A stretch of 64,000 bases of DNA from Actinoplanes derwentensis (GCF_900104725.1 NZ_LT629758.1:4850501-4914500), one strand, 5' to 3'; positions 42,391 through 51,287 are shown, counted from the stretch's first letter. Made by a program: numbers and translations. The notes: a model not told the origin generated them from the sequence alone.

Positions 42391-43335
42391 ATGAAGGCCG
42401 CCCAGATCCTTTCGTACGGCACCCCGGACGTCCTGACCCTCACCGAAGTGCAGCGTCCCGAACCGGGGCCGGGCGAGGTTCTGGTCGCTGTCGCGGCGTC
42501 CAGTGTCAACGGACATGACTCGCTGGTCCGCTCGGGAGCCATGAAGATCGTCTCGGGTCGCCGGTTCCCGCTCGGAACGGGCCTGGACTTCGCCGGTGTC
42601 GTCGCCGGGATCGGCCCCGGCACCACCGGTGCCGTCGACGGCCAGCTGGTGTGGGGCACCGTGCATCCGCGGGGGAAGCACCAGATCGCGGGCGCCGCCG
42701 AGTACGTCGTCGTCCCCGCCGACCGTGTCGCCCCCGTACCCGCGGGGTTGTCGGCGGTGCAGGCCGCGGCCCTGGTGGTTCCCGGGATCACCGCCTTGGC
42801 CGCGCTCTGTGGCGCCACCGGTCTGGCCGCGGGCGAGAGTGTCCTGGTCCGTGGGGCGGCAGGCGGCGTCGGGGTGGCCGCCGTCCAGCTCGCGCATGCC
42901 TTCGGCGGCCGGGTGACCGCGCTGGCCCGGTCCCGGCACGCCGACGCGCTGACCAGCCTGGGCGCGGAACGGGTCCTCGACTACACGGAGGTCACCGCGG
43001 ACCGGATCGGCACGTTCGACGTCATCGTGGACACCGTCGGCACGGAACTCGCCAGCTACCGCCGACGGCTGACCCCGGGTGGGCGGATGGTGACGGTGGG
43101 TCTGTCCGGCCCGGCGATCGCCGCGATCGCCGCGTCCACCGTCTTCGGGTCCCGCCGCATCCGCACGTTCAGCGCCGATCCCCGCACCGCGCAGCTCACC
43201 GAGCTGGCCGAGCAGGTCACCGCGGGCCGGATCCAGCCGGTGATCGACGGCGTGTACCCGCTCGCCGACATCGCCGCGGCACACCGATCCTTCGACAAGG
43301 GCGGCGCCTGGGGCCGGCAGGTGGTGCGGGTCTGA
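42391..43335 (+). CDS. NADP-dependent MDR oxidoreductase (quinone reductase-like)
   Basis: A 314-residue MDR protein: MKAAQILSYGTPDVLTLTEV, GTGLDFAGVVAGIGP, the Rossmann segment SVLVRGAAGGVGVAAVQLAH and the end AAHRSFDKGGAWGRQVVRV. No structural zinc cluster is seen, consistent with the quinone reductase/crotonyl reductase-like group. It diverges from the XRE regulator by 133 bp and is its probable target. ATG 42391 follows GAGAGGA. Confidence 0.9.
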   Translation: MKAAQILSYGTPDVLTLTEVQRPEPGPGEVLVAVAASSVNGHDSLVRSGAMKIVSGRRFPLGTGLDFAGVVAGIGPGTTGAVDGQLVWGTVHPRGKHQIAGAAEYVVVPADRVAPVPAGLSAVQAAALVVPGITALAALCGATGLAAGESVLVRGAAGGVGVAAVQLAHAFGGRVTALARSRHADALTSLGAERVLDYTEVTADRIGTFDVIVDTVGTELASYRRRLTPGGRMVTVGLSGPAIAAIAASTVFGSRRIRTFSADPRTAQLTELAEQVTAGRIQPVIDGVYPLADIAAAHRSFDKGGAWGRQVVRV

Positions 43336-43342
43336 TCGCTGA

Positions 43343-43987
43343 TCAGCCGGGCCGCAGGCCGCTGATCAGGGCGGTGAGCCCGAACTCGAAGTAGGCGGTG
43401 AAGCCGGGACCGGTCAGTGCCGCGCCGGCGGCCGCCAGCGCCGGGTAGGACTCCGGATCGAGAGCGGCCGACAACCGGTCGACGTCGGCCGGGTCTCCGG
43501 CGGCGGCTTGTTCCTCCAGGGTGTGCCCGACGGTGAAGTGCACGACCGCGAACATCGCCCGAGCGGCGTCGTCCGGGGTGAATCCCGCGCTGATCAGCGA
43601 CGCGACGACGGTTTCGGCGAAACCCAGGGTGTTCGGCCCGACCGAGCGGGTGCCCGCGTAGACCCGGGCGCCGTCGCGATGGGCCAGCAGAGCGGCGCGC
43701 AGCCGGTGGGCGTGGACCGTGACCACCTGCCGCCAGTCGTCGCTGTCCGCGATGGCGTCGGCGCCGAAGCCGAGCATCCTTTCGGCCATCGCGGTGAGCA
43801 GGTCCTGCTTGGTGGCGAAGTACCGGTACAGGGCTCCGGCCTGCGCGTTCATGGCTTCGGCGAGGCGGCGCATGGTCAGCGCGTCGAGGCCGTTCTCGTC
43901 GAGCAGGCGCAGCGCCTCGTCGACGGTGCGGCCACGGTCGAGTCTCGGCGGCCGGCCTCGGCGTTCGGGGGTTGTCACGGTACCCAT
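43343..43987 (-). CDS. TetR family regulator of the FAD monooxygenase (inferred)
   Basis: A 214-residue TetR protein of the TetR(C) subclass: RRGRPPRLDRGRTVDEALRLL, HTH LTMRRLAEAMNAQAGALYRYFATKQDLL, and a C-terminal domain with VVHFTVGHTLEEQAAA, as in TetR proteins sensing polycyclic antibiotics. It is divergent from the flavin monooxygenase gene with two tandem operators in between, like the classical tetR/tetX layout. Confidence 0.9.
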   Translation of the reverse strand: MGTVTTPERRGRPPRLDRGRTVDEALRLLDENGLDALTMRRLAEAMNAQAGALYRYFATKQDLLTAMAERMLGFGADAIADSDDWRQVVTVHAHRLRAALLAHRDGARVYAGTRSVGPNTLGFAETVVASLISAGFTPDDAARAMFAVVHFTVGHTLEEQAAAGDPADVDRLSAALDPESYPALAAAGAALTGPGFTAYFEFGLTALISGLRPG

Positions 43988-44000
43988 GGTCAGCACTATA

Positions 44001-44015
44001 GTGAACGGCGTTCAC
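44001..44015. promoter_or_regulatory. TetR operator GTGAAC-N3-GTTCAC
   Basis: A perfect 6-3-6 palindrome 14 bp upstream of the TetR start, directly followed by a second copy. Confidence 0.8.
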
Positions 44016-44030
44016 GTGAACACTGTTCAT
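44016..44030. promoter_or_regulatory. Second tandem TetR operator copy
   Basis: GTGAAC-ACT-GTTCAT, abutting the first copy and ending 25 bp before the monooxygenase ATG. Confidence 0.75.
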
Positions 44031-44055
44031 TAATTAGTACCGGGAGGAACACCGC

Positions 44056-45528
44056 ATGGACGCCGATGTGATCGTGGTGGGAGCCGGCCCCACCGGGCTG
44101 ATGCTCGCCGGGGAACTGGCGCTGGCCGGAGTCCGCGTGCGAGTCCTGGAACGACGGGACTCACCACAGCGCGACTCGCGAGCGCTCACGCTGCATCCGC
44201 GCAGCGTCGAAGTGCTGGATCAGCGCGGACTCGCCGGCGCGTTCCTGGCCGTGGGCAAGCCGGTGCCCGGCTGGCACTTCGCCGGCCTCGAGACCCGGCT
44301 CGACTTCGCCGCCCTGGACAGCTCACACGGCTACACGCTGTTTCTCGCGCAAGCCCAGACCGAGCGACTGCTGGCCGGCTGGGTGCACTCCCTCGGCGTT
44401 CCGGTCTCCCGGGGTACCACCGTCTCCGGACTCGCCCAGGACGACGACGGCGTGGAGGTCACGGCGGACGGCACGAGGCTGCGGGCCCGCTATGTCGTCG
44501 GCTGCGACGGTGGCCGCAGTATCGTCCGGGAGGCCGCCGGGATCGAATTCCCCGGCACTGCGGAGACCCTCACGGGGATGCTCGGCGACTTCGCCGTCAT
44601 CGACGGCACCATCCTGCACCGCGCAGCGCCGGGTGGCGTACTGGCGGTCCCCCTCGGCGACGGGATCACCCGATTCGTCACCGTCGACGCGCAGCGGATG
44701 CGGGAGCCGTCGTCGACGCCGGTGACGCTCGAGGAGCTCCGGTCCGCCCTCGTACGATCCTGTGGAACGGATTTCGGGGTGGCCGAGCCCCGATGGCTGT
44801 CCCGTTTCGGCAACGCCACCCGGCTGGCCGCCCGCTACCGGTCCGGTCGTGTCCTGCTGGCCGGCGACGCCGCGCACATCCACTTTCCCGCGGCCGGTCA
44901 GGGGCTCAACACCGGGCTGCAGGACGCGGCGAACCTCGGCTGGAAACTGGCCGCCCAGGTGCACGGCTGGGCTCCGGACGGCCTGCTCGACAGCTATCAC
45001 GACGAGCGGCATCCGGTCGGCGCCGCCGTCACCGCCAACACCGAGGTCCAGACGCTGCTGCTGGAACTCACGCAGGTCGCCCGGTACGAGCGGCCGGCTG
45101 CCGCACTCCGGGCACTGATCAACGACCTGCTCGGCATCGAAGCCGCCAACCGGCGGATCGCGGGCGCGGTGTCCGGACTGGACACCCGGTACGGCGTGTC
45201 GCCCGAACCACTCGTCGGCGCCCGCATGCCGGACATCCCGCTCACCACGCACACCAGCGTCGCCGAGTCCCTGCGCGGTGGCACGTTCGTGCTGCTCGGC
45301 CTGACCGGCGACGGCCCGGCTGAGAACGAGGTCGCGGGCTGGGCCGGACGCGTCACCGTGGCCATGGCCTCCGATGACGCACACCCCGCGCTGGCCGGCA
45401 TCACCGAGATCCTCATCCGCCCGGACGGCCACGTCGCCTGGATCAGCCGCAACGGCCAGCCGGGCGGCGATCGACCCGGCGCGCTGACCGCGTGGGCGGG
45501 CAAGGCCGCGACGAGCATCGGGGTGTGA
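44056..45528 (+). CDS. FAD-dependent aromatic monooxygenase (Rox/TetX-like group A)
   Basis: A 490-residue class A flavoprotein hydroxylase. It has the GxGxxG motif DVIVVGAGPTGLMLAGELALAG, the DG motif YVVGCDGGRSIVREAAGI and GDAAHIHFPAAGQGLNTGLQDAANLGWKLAAQ. A C-terminal thioredoxin-like tail (about 375-490) is the form found in rifampicin monooxygenase and polyketide hydroxylases. With its divergent TetR it may inactivate an aromatic antibiotic; this is inference. ATG 44056 follows GGGAGGAA. Confidence 0.92.
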   Translation: MDADVIVVGAGPTGLMLAGELALAGVRVRVLERRDSPQRDSRALTLHPRSVEVLDQRGLAGAFLAVGKPVPGWHFAGLETRLDFAALDSSHGYTLFLAQAQTERLLAGWVHSLGVPVSRGTTVSGLAQDDDGVEVTADGTRLRARYVVGCDGGRSIVREAAGIEFPGTAETLTGMLGDFAVIDGTILHRAAPGGVLAVPLGDGITRFVTVDAQRMREPSSTPVTLEELRSALVRSCGTDFGVAEPRWLSRFGNATRLAARYRSGRVLLAGDAAHIHFPAAGQGLNTGLQDAANLGWKLAAQVHGWAPDGLLDSYHDERHPVGAAVTANTEVQTLLLELTQVARYERPAAALRALINDLLGIEAANRRIAGAVSGLDTRYGVSPEPLVGARMPDIPLTTHTSVAESLRGGTFVLLGLTGDGPAENEVAGWAGRVTVAMASDDAHPALAGITEILIRPDGHVAWISRNGQPGGDRPGALTAWAGKAATSIGV

Positions 45529-45537
45529 CCCGCGGCT

Positions 45538-46341
45538 TCAGGCGTCCTGGACGGTGTGGAAGCCGAGGTGGCGGTTCAGGCCGAAGGTCAGGCGGGCCAC
45601 GGCGGCTCGGGGCATCAGGCGTGCGGCCAGGGTCTGCGCGCGGTTGAACGGGCGGCCGGGGTAGGAGTTGAGGCGGCCTCGGGCGAAGTCGTTCAAGGTC
45701 TTCGCGGCGACCCGCTCCGGTGAGTCGGTGGCGCGGGGGTCCATCACGGCGGTGGTGCCGTCGAAGAAGCCGGTCTCGGTGGCGCCGGGATGCGCGACCA
45801 TCACGCGGACGCCGGTGCCGCGCATCTCCTGGGCGAACGCCTCGGTGAAGGACAGCACGAACGCCTTCGTGGCGGCGTACCCGGCCTGGTAGGGCAACGG
45901 CTGGAAGGCCGCGGTGGAGGCGACGTTGATGATGCCACCGGAACCACGGGCGACCATCTGCGCGCCGAGCTGGTAGGTCAGCGCCATCAGCCCGTGGATG
46001 TTGAGGTCGACGGCGCGGCGTTGCGGCTCGTACGGCCGGTCCAGGAACGGCCCGACCGAGCCCGCGCCGGCGTTGTTGACGAGCAGGTCGACGGTGAGCC
46101 CTCGGGCGGCCAGTTCGCGCGCCACCCGGTCCGGGCCGTCGGTGCTGCTCAGGTCGGCGGCCAGCGGTTCGGCGGACACCCCGTACGCTGCCCGGATCTC
46201 GTCGGCGACCCGGGCGAGCGCGTCCGGCGAGCGGGCCACCAGGATCAGGTTCGCGCCGCGCCGGGCCAGTTCGTGGGCGTACGCCCGGCCGATCCCTTTG
46301 GACGCCCCGGTGACCATCGCCGTGATGCCGCGATACTCCAT
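45538..46341 (-). CDS. Short-chain dehydrogenase
   Basis: A 267-residue classical SDR: AMVTGASKGIGRAYAHELARRG, LLVNNAGAGSVGPF, active site NVASTAAFQPLPYQAGYAATKAF (S, Y, K). The group is the DltE/3-oxoacyl-ACP-like uncharacterised oxidoreductases. ATG 46341 has AAGGGA upstream. It is divergent from a MarR gene with palindromic sites between them. Confidence 0.9.
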   Translation of the reverse strand: MEYRGITAMVTGASKGIGRAYAHELARRGANLILVARSPDALARVADEIRAAYGVSAEPLAADLSSTDGPDRVARELAARGLTVDLLVNNAGAGSVGPFLDRPYEPQRRAVDLNIHGLMALTYQLGAQMVARGSGGIINVASTAAFQPLPYQAGYAATKAFVLSFTEAFAQEMRGTGVRVMVAHPGATETGFFDGTTAVMDPRATDSPERVAAKTLNDFARGRLNSYPGRPFNRAQTLAARLMPRAAVARLTFGLNRHLGFHTVQDA

Positions 46342-46350
46342 ACCGATTCC

Positions 46351-46375
46351 CTTCAAGTCTCGAACTAACTTGAAG
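46351..46375. promoter_or_regulatory. MarR half-site pair CTTCAAG-N11-CTTGAAG
   Basis: Two inverted CTTCAAG arms just upstream of the SDR start; the same arms form the compact palindrome at 46392. Confidence 0.6.
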
Positions 46376-46391
46376 CGAACCGTAACACAAA

Positions 46392-46406
46392 CTTCAAGAC
46401 TTGAAG
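46392..46406. promoter_or_regulatory. MarR operator CTTCAAG-A-CTTGAAG
   Basis: A perfect 7-1-7 palindrome 18 bp upstream of the MarR ATG in the SDR/MarR divergent region. Confidence 0.75.
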
Positions 46407-46424
46407 CATCGGTACGATGGGACC

Positions 46425-46844
46425 ATGGACCTGCTCGCCGTGGTCGCCGCCGCACACGAGATCACGATGATGGCCAACTCCCGGATGACTCCCCTGCTGG
46501 CCGAGCATCGACTCACCGACGCCACCGCGCACGCGCTCTGGGCCATCGACCCGGCCGAGCCGCCACCGTCGATGAAGACGGTGGCGGACCGGCTGTTCTG
46601 CAACGCGTCCAACCTGACGTTCATCACGAACCAGCTGGTGGACCGTGGTCTCGTCACTCGCGGCACCGACCCGGCGGACCGTCGCTCCCGAGTGCTGGTG
46701 CTGACCGAGCGGGGCCGCGCGGTCCGCGCCGAGCTGATCCGGAGGATGCTGACGGTGACTCCGTTCGCCGCCCTGGGACCCGAGGAGCTGACGCAGCTCA
46801 ACAGCCTGCTGAGCCGGACCCGGGAGACGTACCTCCGGGCGTAG
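46425..46844 (+). CDS. MarR family regulator
   Basis: A 139-residue winged-helix MarR protein: MDLLAVVAAAHEI, recognition region MKTVADRLFCNASNLTFITNQLVDRGLV, wing TDPADRRSRVLVLTERGRAV. ATG 46425 is used because the upstream codons overlap the operator. It probably represses itself and the divergent SDR gene. Confidence 0.9.
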   Translation: MDLLAVVAAAHEITMMANSRMTPLLAEHRLTDATAHALWAIDPAEPPPSMKTVADRLFCNASNLTFITNQLVDRGLVTRGTDPADRRSRVLVLTERGRAVRAELIRRMLTVTPFAALGPEELTQLNSLLSRTRETYLRA

Positions 46845-46849
46845 TGGAT

Positions 46850-47110
46850 CTTCGGAGCCGGTGGGGTGGTCATGCCGGTGCCGAGGTAGTAGTCAACCGC
46901 GTGGGACTGCAGGTAGCCCTTGAGCATCCATGCCGTTGCGGTAGGCCGGGTTCTGCGCGAGCGTGTAGAGCCGGGTGCCGGTGGACTGGTCGGTGGTGAG
47001 GATGACCAACTCGTCGTGGACCTTGCTGCTCAGCACCACCTCCTCGCGCCAGTCACCGGACAGGTCGCCGATCAGTGCCGGATTGCGGCCGTGCGGTGTC
47101 CGCTGATCCG
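46850..47110 (-). pseudogene. C-terminal remnant of a polysaccharide lyase (PL11-like)
   Basis: The 340-bp gap after the MarR gene contains, on the minus strand, NPALIGDLSGDWREEVVLSS, then STGTRLYTLAQNPAYRNGM and, after a frame change near 46925, LKGYLQSHAVDYYLGTGM. G-D-W-R-E-E, R-L-Y-T-L and the terminal V-D-Y-Y-L-G are typical of the rhamnogalacturonan lyase PL11 C-terminus. No stop follows at the expected place and no N-terminal part is present. It is a decayed leftover. Confidence 0.6.
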
Positions 47111-47188
47111 GGCCACACTGGATTCGGCGACCCGTAGCGGCGCGAAATGCGGTACGGGTGGGACCGGATCGTCGATTAGGGTCGGGGC

Positions 47189-47848
47189 ATGACGTCAGCT
47201 CTTGCCGCCAGTGCCTTCGACTCGCTGCTCCTCGACGCCGTGCCGGACCAGGAGTCGCTGCGCCTGGCCTACGAACTGCCCGGTGAGAACGCCGTGCGGA
47301 AACAGATGACCGAGCTCACCGAGCAGACCCGGCAGTTGATCGCCTGTTCGTCGCTGGTCATGGTCGCCAGCGTGGACGCCGACGGCAACTGTGACGTCTC
47401 ACCACGCGGCGGTCCCACCGGGTTCGTCGCCGTGCTGGACTCCCGGACGGTGGCGATTCCGGACGCGACCGGCAACAAGCGCCTGGACACCCTGCAGAAC
47501 ATCGTCGCCACCGGCCGGGCCGGGCTGCTGTTCATCATTCCCGGGCGCACCACGACACTGCGGTTGAACGGCCGGGCCTGCGTCTCCACCCGCCCCGACC
47601 TGTTGTCCCAGCTGACTGCCGTGGGCAAGCCGCCGGCCAGTGCACTGGTGGTGGGCATCGAGGAGGTCTACCCGCACTGCCCCAAGTCGCTGCTGCGCAG
47701 TGGGGCCTGGAAGCCGGAGCAGTGGCTGCCGGCCGACGCCCAGCCGACGTCGGCCGAGGTGACCCTGGCGCAGTTGCGGATTCCGGACCTGACGATCGCC
47801 GACATCGAGCAGAACGAGGCGGACGCGCTGAAGTACCGGTACGAGTGA
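47189..47848 (+). CDS. PPOX-class FMN-dependent flavoprotein
   Basis: A 219-residue pyridoxamine-phosphate-oxidase-fold protein of the MSMEG_1061 group: VMVASVDADGNCDVSPRGGPTGFVAVLDS, IPDATGNKRLDTLQNIVATGRAGLLFIIPG and VYPHCPKSLLRSGAW. The fold binds FMN or F420; the reaction is unknown. ATG start at 47189. It follows the lyase remnant and precedes an RsbW-like gene by 80 bp. Confidence 0.85.
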   Translation: MTSALAASAFDSLLLDAVPDQESLRLAYELPGENAVRKQMTELTEQTRQLIACSSLVMVASVDADGNCDVSPRGGPTGFVAVLDSRTVAIPDATGNKRLDTLQNIVATGRAGLLFIIPGRTTTLRLNGRACVSTRPDLLSQLTAVGKPPASALVVGIEEVYPHCPKSLLRSGAWKPEQWLPADAQPTSAEVTLAQLRIPDLTIADIEQNEADALKYRYE

Positions 47849-47928
47849 CCGCCGGCCAGGCCGCCCCGGGCCGGGATCCGGAACCGCGGCGCTGCATAAG
47901 TGGCGACTTTTAAGGGCACAGACCCGCG

Positions 47929-48360
47929 GTGGAACAAATTCGCACCTCGCCGCAGCCACCACACGCCGAGCAGCTTCGGGTCTGGACCCTGACCAGTGCC
48001 GGCGAATTGCGACAGTTGCGGGCATCACTTCATCAGGAACTGACCAGCTACCCGCATCTCGCCGCCGATGATCGTGAGGACATCCTCGACCGGATCACCC
48101 TGGTCGCGACCGAACTGGCCACCAACGCCATCCGGCACGGTATCCCGCCCACCGAGGTCCGGCTGCTGCGCAACGACGAGCACCTGGTCCTCGACGTCGC
48201 CGACCGTGATCTGAGCAGCATCCCGGAACTCGCCGGCACCCGTCCCCTGCACGCCGGTGGGCGCGGGCTGATGCTCGCCCGCTCGTTCTCCCTCGACGTC
48301 GGCTGGTACGCCACCCATGACACCAAACACATCTGGGCGACGTTCCCGATCCAGCCGTGA
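47929..48360 (+). CDS. ATP-binding anti-sigma-like protein (RsbW/HATPase)
   Basis: A 143-residue single HATPase domain: N-box DRITLVATELATNAIRHGI, G-box region AGGRGLMLARSFSLDVGW. Such proteins are serine kinases or anti-sigma factors of the RsbW type in actinomycetes. GTG 47929. No partner STAS-domain gene is adjacent. The stop is 1 bp from that of the convergent hydrolase gene. Confidence 0.82.
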   Translation: MEQIRTSPQPPHAEQLRVWTLTSAGELRQLRASLHQELTSYPHLAADDREDILDRITLVATELATNAIRHGIPPTEVRLLRNDEHLVLDVADRDLSSIPELAGTRPLHAGGRGLMLARSFSLDVGWYATHDTKHIWATFPIQP

Positions 48361-48361
48361 C

Positions 48362-49225
48362 TCAGCGGGTGAGCAGTCCGCGGATCTCCTCGACCACCAG
48401 TTCGGGGGCCTCCTCGGCCATGAAGTGGCCACAGTGGACCGGGACGTGCCGCAGGTCCGGCGCCCACGCCCGCCACAGCGCGGCGGCGTCGAAGCCGAGT
48501 TGCGAACCCCAGTCCTGCTGCATCACCGTGACCGGCATCGTCAGGGTCCGCCCGGCTTCCCGGTCGGCCCGGTCGTGTTCGACGTCGACACCGGCCGACG
48601 CCCGGTAGTCGGCGACGATCGACGGGATCGCCTCCCGGCAGGCTTTCAGGTAGGCGGCGCGGATCTCGGCCGGGATCGCCTCCGGGTCGTTGGTCCAGAG
48701 GTCGAGGAAGTAGCCGAAGAACTCGTCCGGGGCTCCGGCGATCATCTTCTCCGGCAGGCCGGGCGGCTGGGCCATCAGGTAGAGGTGGAACCCGACCGCG
48801 GCGCTGACCCCGTGCATGACGTCCCACATGTCCAGCGTCGGCAGCACGTCCAGCGAGGCCAAGTGGGTGACGCTGGCCGGGTGGTCGAGACCGGTGCGGA
48901 CGGCCACCAGGGCGCCACGGTCGTGACCGGCCAGGGCGAACCGGTCGTGGCCCAGCTTCCGGGCGAGAGTCACGATGTCGGTGCCCATGGTGCGCTTGGC
49001 GTAGGTGTCCGGGCCGTTCTCGGCCGGTTTGTCGCTGGCGCCGTACCCGCGCAGGTCAGGGCAGATCACGGTGTGGTCGGCGGCCAGGTCGGCGGCGACG
49101 TGCCGCCACATCAGGTGGGTCTGCGGGAAACCGTGCAGGAGCACGATCGGGCTGCCGGAGCCGGCTACCGCCGTGTTCAGTTCCACGCCGTCGGCGACGA
49201 TTACTCGGGTGTACTCGAAGTTCAT
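48362..49225 (-). CDS. Alpha/beta hydrolase (haloacetate dehalogenase/epoxide hydrolase-like)
   Basis: A 287-residue alpha/beta hydrolase: oxyanion region LLHGFPQTHLMWRHVAADLA, nucleophile D102 in LAGHDRGALVAVRTGLDHP, and the catalytic histidine in HCGHFMAEEAPELV. An aspartate nucleophile in G-H-D-R-G points to fluoroacetate dehalogenase or epoxide hydrolase relatives instead of esterases. The frame to 49267 is longer, but MNFEYTRVIVADGVELN at 49225 fits the family start. Divergent from the SARP gene. Confidence 0.9.
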   Translation of the reverse strand: MNFEYTRVIVADGVELNTAVAGSGSPIVLLHGFPQTHLMWRHVAADLAADHTVICPDLRGYGASDKPAENGPDTYAKRTMGTDIVTLARKLGHDRFALAGHDRGALVAVRTGLDHPASVTHLASLDVLPTLDMWDVMHGVSAAVGFHLYLMAQPPGLPEKMIAGAPDEFFGYFLDLWTNDPEAIPAEIRAAYLKACREAIPSIVADYRASAGVDVEHDRADREAGRTLTMPVTVMQQDWGSQLGFDAAALWRAWAPDLRHVPVHCGHFMAEEAPELVVEEIRGLLTR

Positions 49226-49259
49226 GGGATCAACTGTCACGGCCGTGGATGAGCAGCGA

Positions 49260-51287
49260 ATGAGCAACCGGATCCGGTTCGCCGTCCTCGGGCCGGTGAC
49301 CGCGCAGGATCAGCGGGGCCGGCCGGTGGCGCTGAAAGGGCCGAAACACCGGGCGGTGCTGGGCCGGCTGCTGGTGGCGCGCGGCCGGGTCGTGCCGGTG
49401 ACCGCGCTCGTCGACGACCTGTGGGTGTCACCGCCGGACGGGGCGGTCGCCGCCGTCCGGACCTTCGTCGCGGCGCTGCGCCGGGCGATCGAGCCGGACC
49501 GCCCGGCCCGGGCCCCGGCCACGGTGTTGGTGACCGCCGGGGCGGGATATGCGATCCGGGCCGATTCTGATCAGGTGGACGCGTGGCGGTTCGAAAAATC
49601 CTTGACCCGCGCGGGTACGGCGGAGCCCGGCCCTGCTCTGGCGCTGCTCGACGAGGCGCTGGCGTGGTGGCGGGGTCCCGCGTACGCCGATTTCCCCGAC
49701 GTCGCGTGGCCGCGCGCCGACCGGGCCCGGCTGGCCGAACTGCGCCTGCAGGCGGTCGAGCACCGGGCCGGGGCACTGCTGGGGCTGGGCCGGCCGGCCG
49801 AGGCGGTGCCGGATCTGGACGCGCACGTCACCGCGTATCCGTGGCGGGAGGAGGGCTGGCGGCTGCTGGCGCTGGCCCTCTACCGCTCCGGGCGGCAGGG
49901 TGATGCCCTGTCGGTGCTGCGCCGGGCCCGTGACCTGCTCGACAGCCGGCTCGGGGTGGAGCCCGGCCCGGCTCTGCGCACGCTGGAGACCGACATCCTG
50001 CGACAGGAACCGCACCTGACCAAGAGTCCCGCCGAGGGGGTGTGGACCAGGGCCGCCGCGGCGTACGACCGGGTGTTGTCCACCGGTTCGCGGGCCCGGC
50101 TGGAGTCCGCGGTCGGGCTGTTGCGCAACTTGGCGGTCACCGGGCCGGACGGGCTGGAGGTGGCGCGGGAACAGCGCAGCGCGGCGGTGGCGGCTGCCGA
50201 GGAGCTCGGTGATCCGGATCTGACCGCGCGCGTGATCGGCGCGTACGACGTGCCGGCGATCTGGCCCCGCTCCGACGATCCCGGGCAGGCCGCGGCGATC
50301 GTCGCCGCCGCGGAACGGACACTCGCCGCCCTGCCGGCCGCCGGTCACCGGCCGGCACGGGCCCGGCTGCTGGCCACGATCGCCCTCGAATCGCGGGGCA
50401 CCCACGACACCCGGCCGCGCGACTGTGCCCGGCAGGCCGAGGCGATCGCCCGGGAACTGGACGATCCGGCGCTGCTCGCGTTCGCCTTGAACGCCGCGTT
50501 CATGCAGAGCTGCCACCACACCGGCGGCGCGGCCCACCGGGACGCGATCGGCGCCGAACTGGTGACCATGGCGAACACGCACGGCCTGGCCACTGTGGAG
50601 GTGCTGGGCCACCTGATCCGGATGCAGTCGGCCTGCGCGACGGCCACGTTCGACGTCGCCGACCGGCACGCGCGGGCCGCCGACGACCTCGCGGACCGGC
50701 ACGAGCTGGGCCTGGTCGGCGTGTTCACCCAGTGGTATCGCGCGTTGCGGGCCGACGTGGCATCGAACGTTCCGGCGGCCGAGGCGGAGGCGGGTTATCG
50801 CGCCGCGTCGGCCCGGCTGGATCAGGCCGGCATGCCGGGCATGCGAGAGGGCCTGCTGCCGTTGGCGCTGCTCGGCCTGCGTCTGCGCCGCGATCCGCTG
50901 GCCGTCCCGCTCGCAATTCCGCTCGCCGATCCGCTCGCAATTCCGCTGGCCGATCCGCTCGCCGCGGACGCCGGGTGGGGCCCTTACGAACCGTGGGTGC
51001 GCCCGTTGCTCGCTCCCGGCCGCGCCGTGCTGGCCGAGGTGCCGGACCCGCCCGCCGACCTGCTCGCGGAGGCGTTGTGGTGCCTGTTCGCACAGGCGGC
51101 TGTCGCCGCTGGAGACACCACCGCGATGGTACGGGCCCGGACCGCGCTCGCCCCCGCGGCCGGGGAGTGGGCCGGCGCCGCCAGCGGCCTGCTCACCGTG
51201 GGCCCGGTCGCCGGCTACTTGTCGGCGCTGTCCTCCCTTGGAAAACCGCATGATGTGGTTGCTCTCCGCGCCCGCTACCAGACCTGA
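49260..51287 (+). CDS. SARP/AfsR-type transcriptional regulator with C-terminal TPR-like region
   Basis: A 675-residue regulator. An OmpR-like winged helix (FAVLGPVTAQDQRGRPVALKG ... RAVLGRLLVARGRVV) lies about 1-95. A bacterial transcriptional activation domain (VDAWRFEKSLTRAG ... AYPWREEGWRLLALALYRSGRQGDALSVLRRAR) lies about 100-245. An alpha-helical C-terminal region follows. No NB-ARC motif is seen. Around residues 550-570 a 24-bp tandem duplication encodes PLAIPLADPLAIPLADPLA. The ATG is 34 bp from the divergent hydrolase start. Such regulators often control secondary metabolism; the target here is unclear. Confidence 0.85.
   Translation: MSNRIRFAVLGPVTAQDQRGRPVALKGPKHRAVLGRLLVARGRVVPVTALVDDLWVSPPDGAVAAVRTFVAALRRAIEPDRPARAPATVLVTAGAGYAIRADSDQVDAWRFEKSLTRAGTAEPGPALALLDEALAWWRGPAYADFPDVAWPRADRARLAELRLQAVEHRAGALLGLGRPAEAVPDLDAHVTAYPWREEGWRLLALALYRSGRQGDALSVLRRARDLLDSRLGVEPGPALRTLETDILRQEPHLTKSPAEGVWTRAAAAYDRVLSTGSRARLESAVGLLRNLAVTGPDGLEVAREQRSAAVAAAEELGDPDLTARVIGAYDVPAIWPRSDDPGQAAAIVAAAERTLAALPAAGHRPARARLLATIALESRGTHDTRPRDCARQAEAIARELDDPALLAFALNAAFMQSCHHTGGAAHRDAIGAELVTMANTHGLATVEVLGHLIRMQSACATATFDVADRHARAADDLADRHELGLVGVFTQWYRALRADVASNVPAAEAEAGYRAASARLDQAGMPGMREGLLPLALLGLRLRRDPLAVPLAIPLADPLAIPLADPLAADAGWGPYEPWVRPLLAPGRAVLAEVPDPPADLLAEALWCLFAQAAVAAGDTTAMVRARTALAPAAGEWAGAASGLLTVGPVAGYLSALSSLGKPHDVVALRARYQT
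50907..50954 (+). repeat. 24-bp tandem repeat inside the SARP gene
   Basis: Two 24-bp units (50907-50930 and 50931-50954) differing at one position, encoding the repeated octapeptide PLAIPLAD. A third partial unit follows. In frame, so length variation would not break the gene. Confidence 0.85.
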
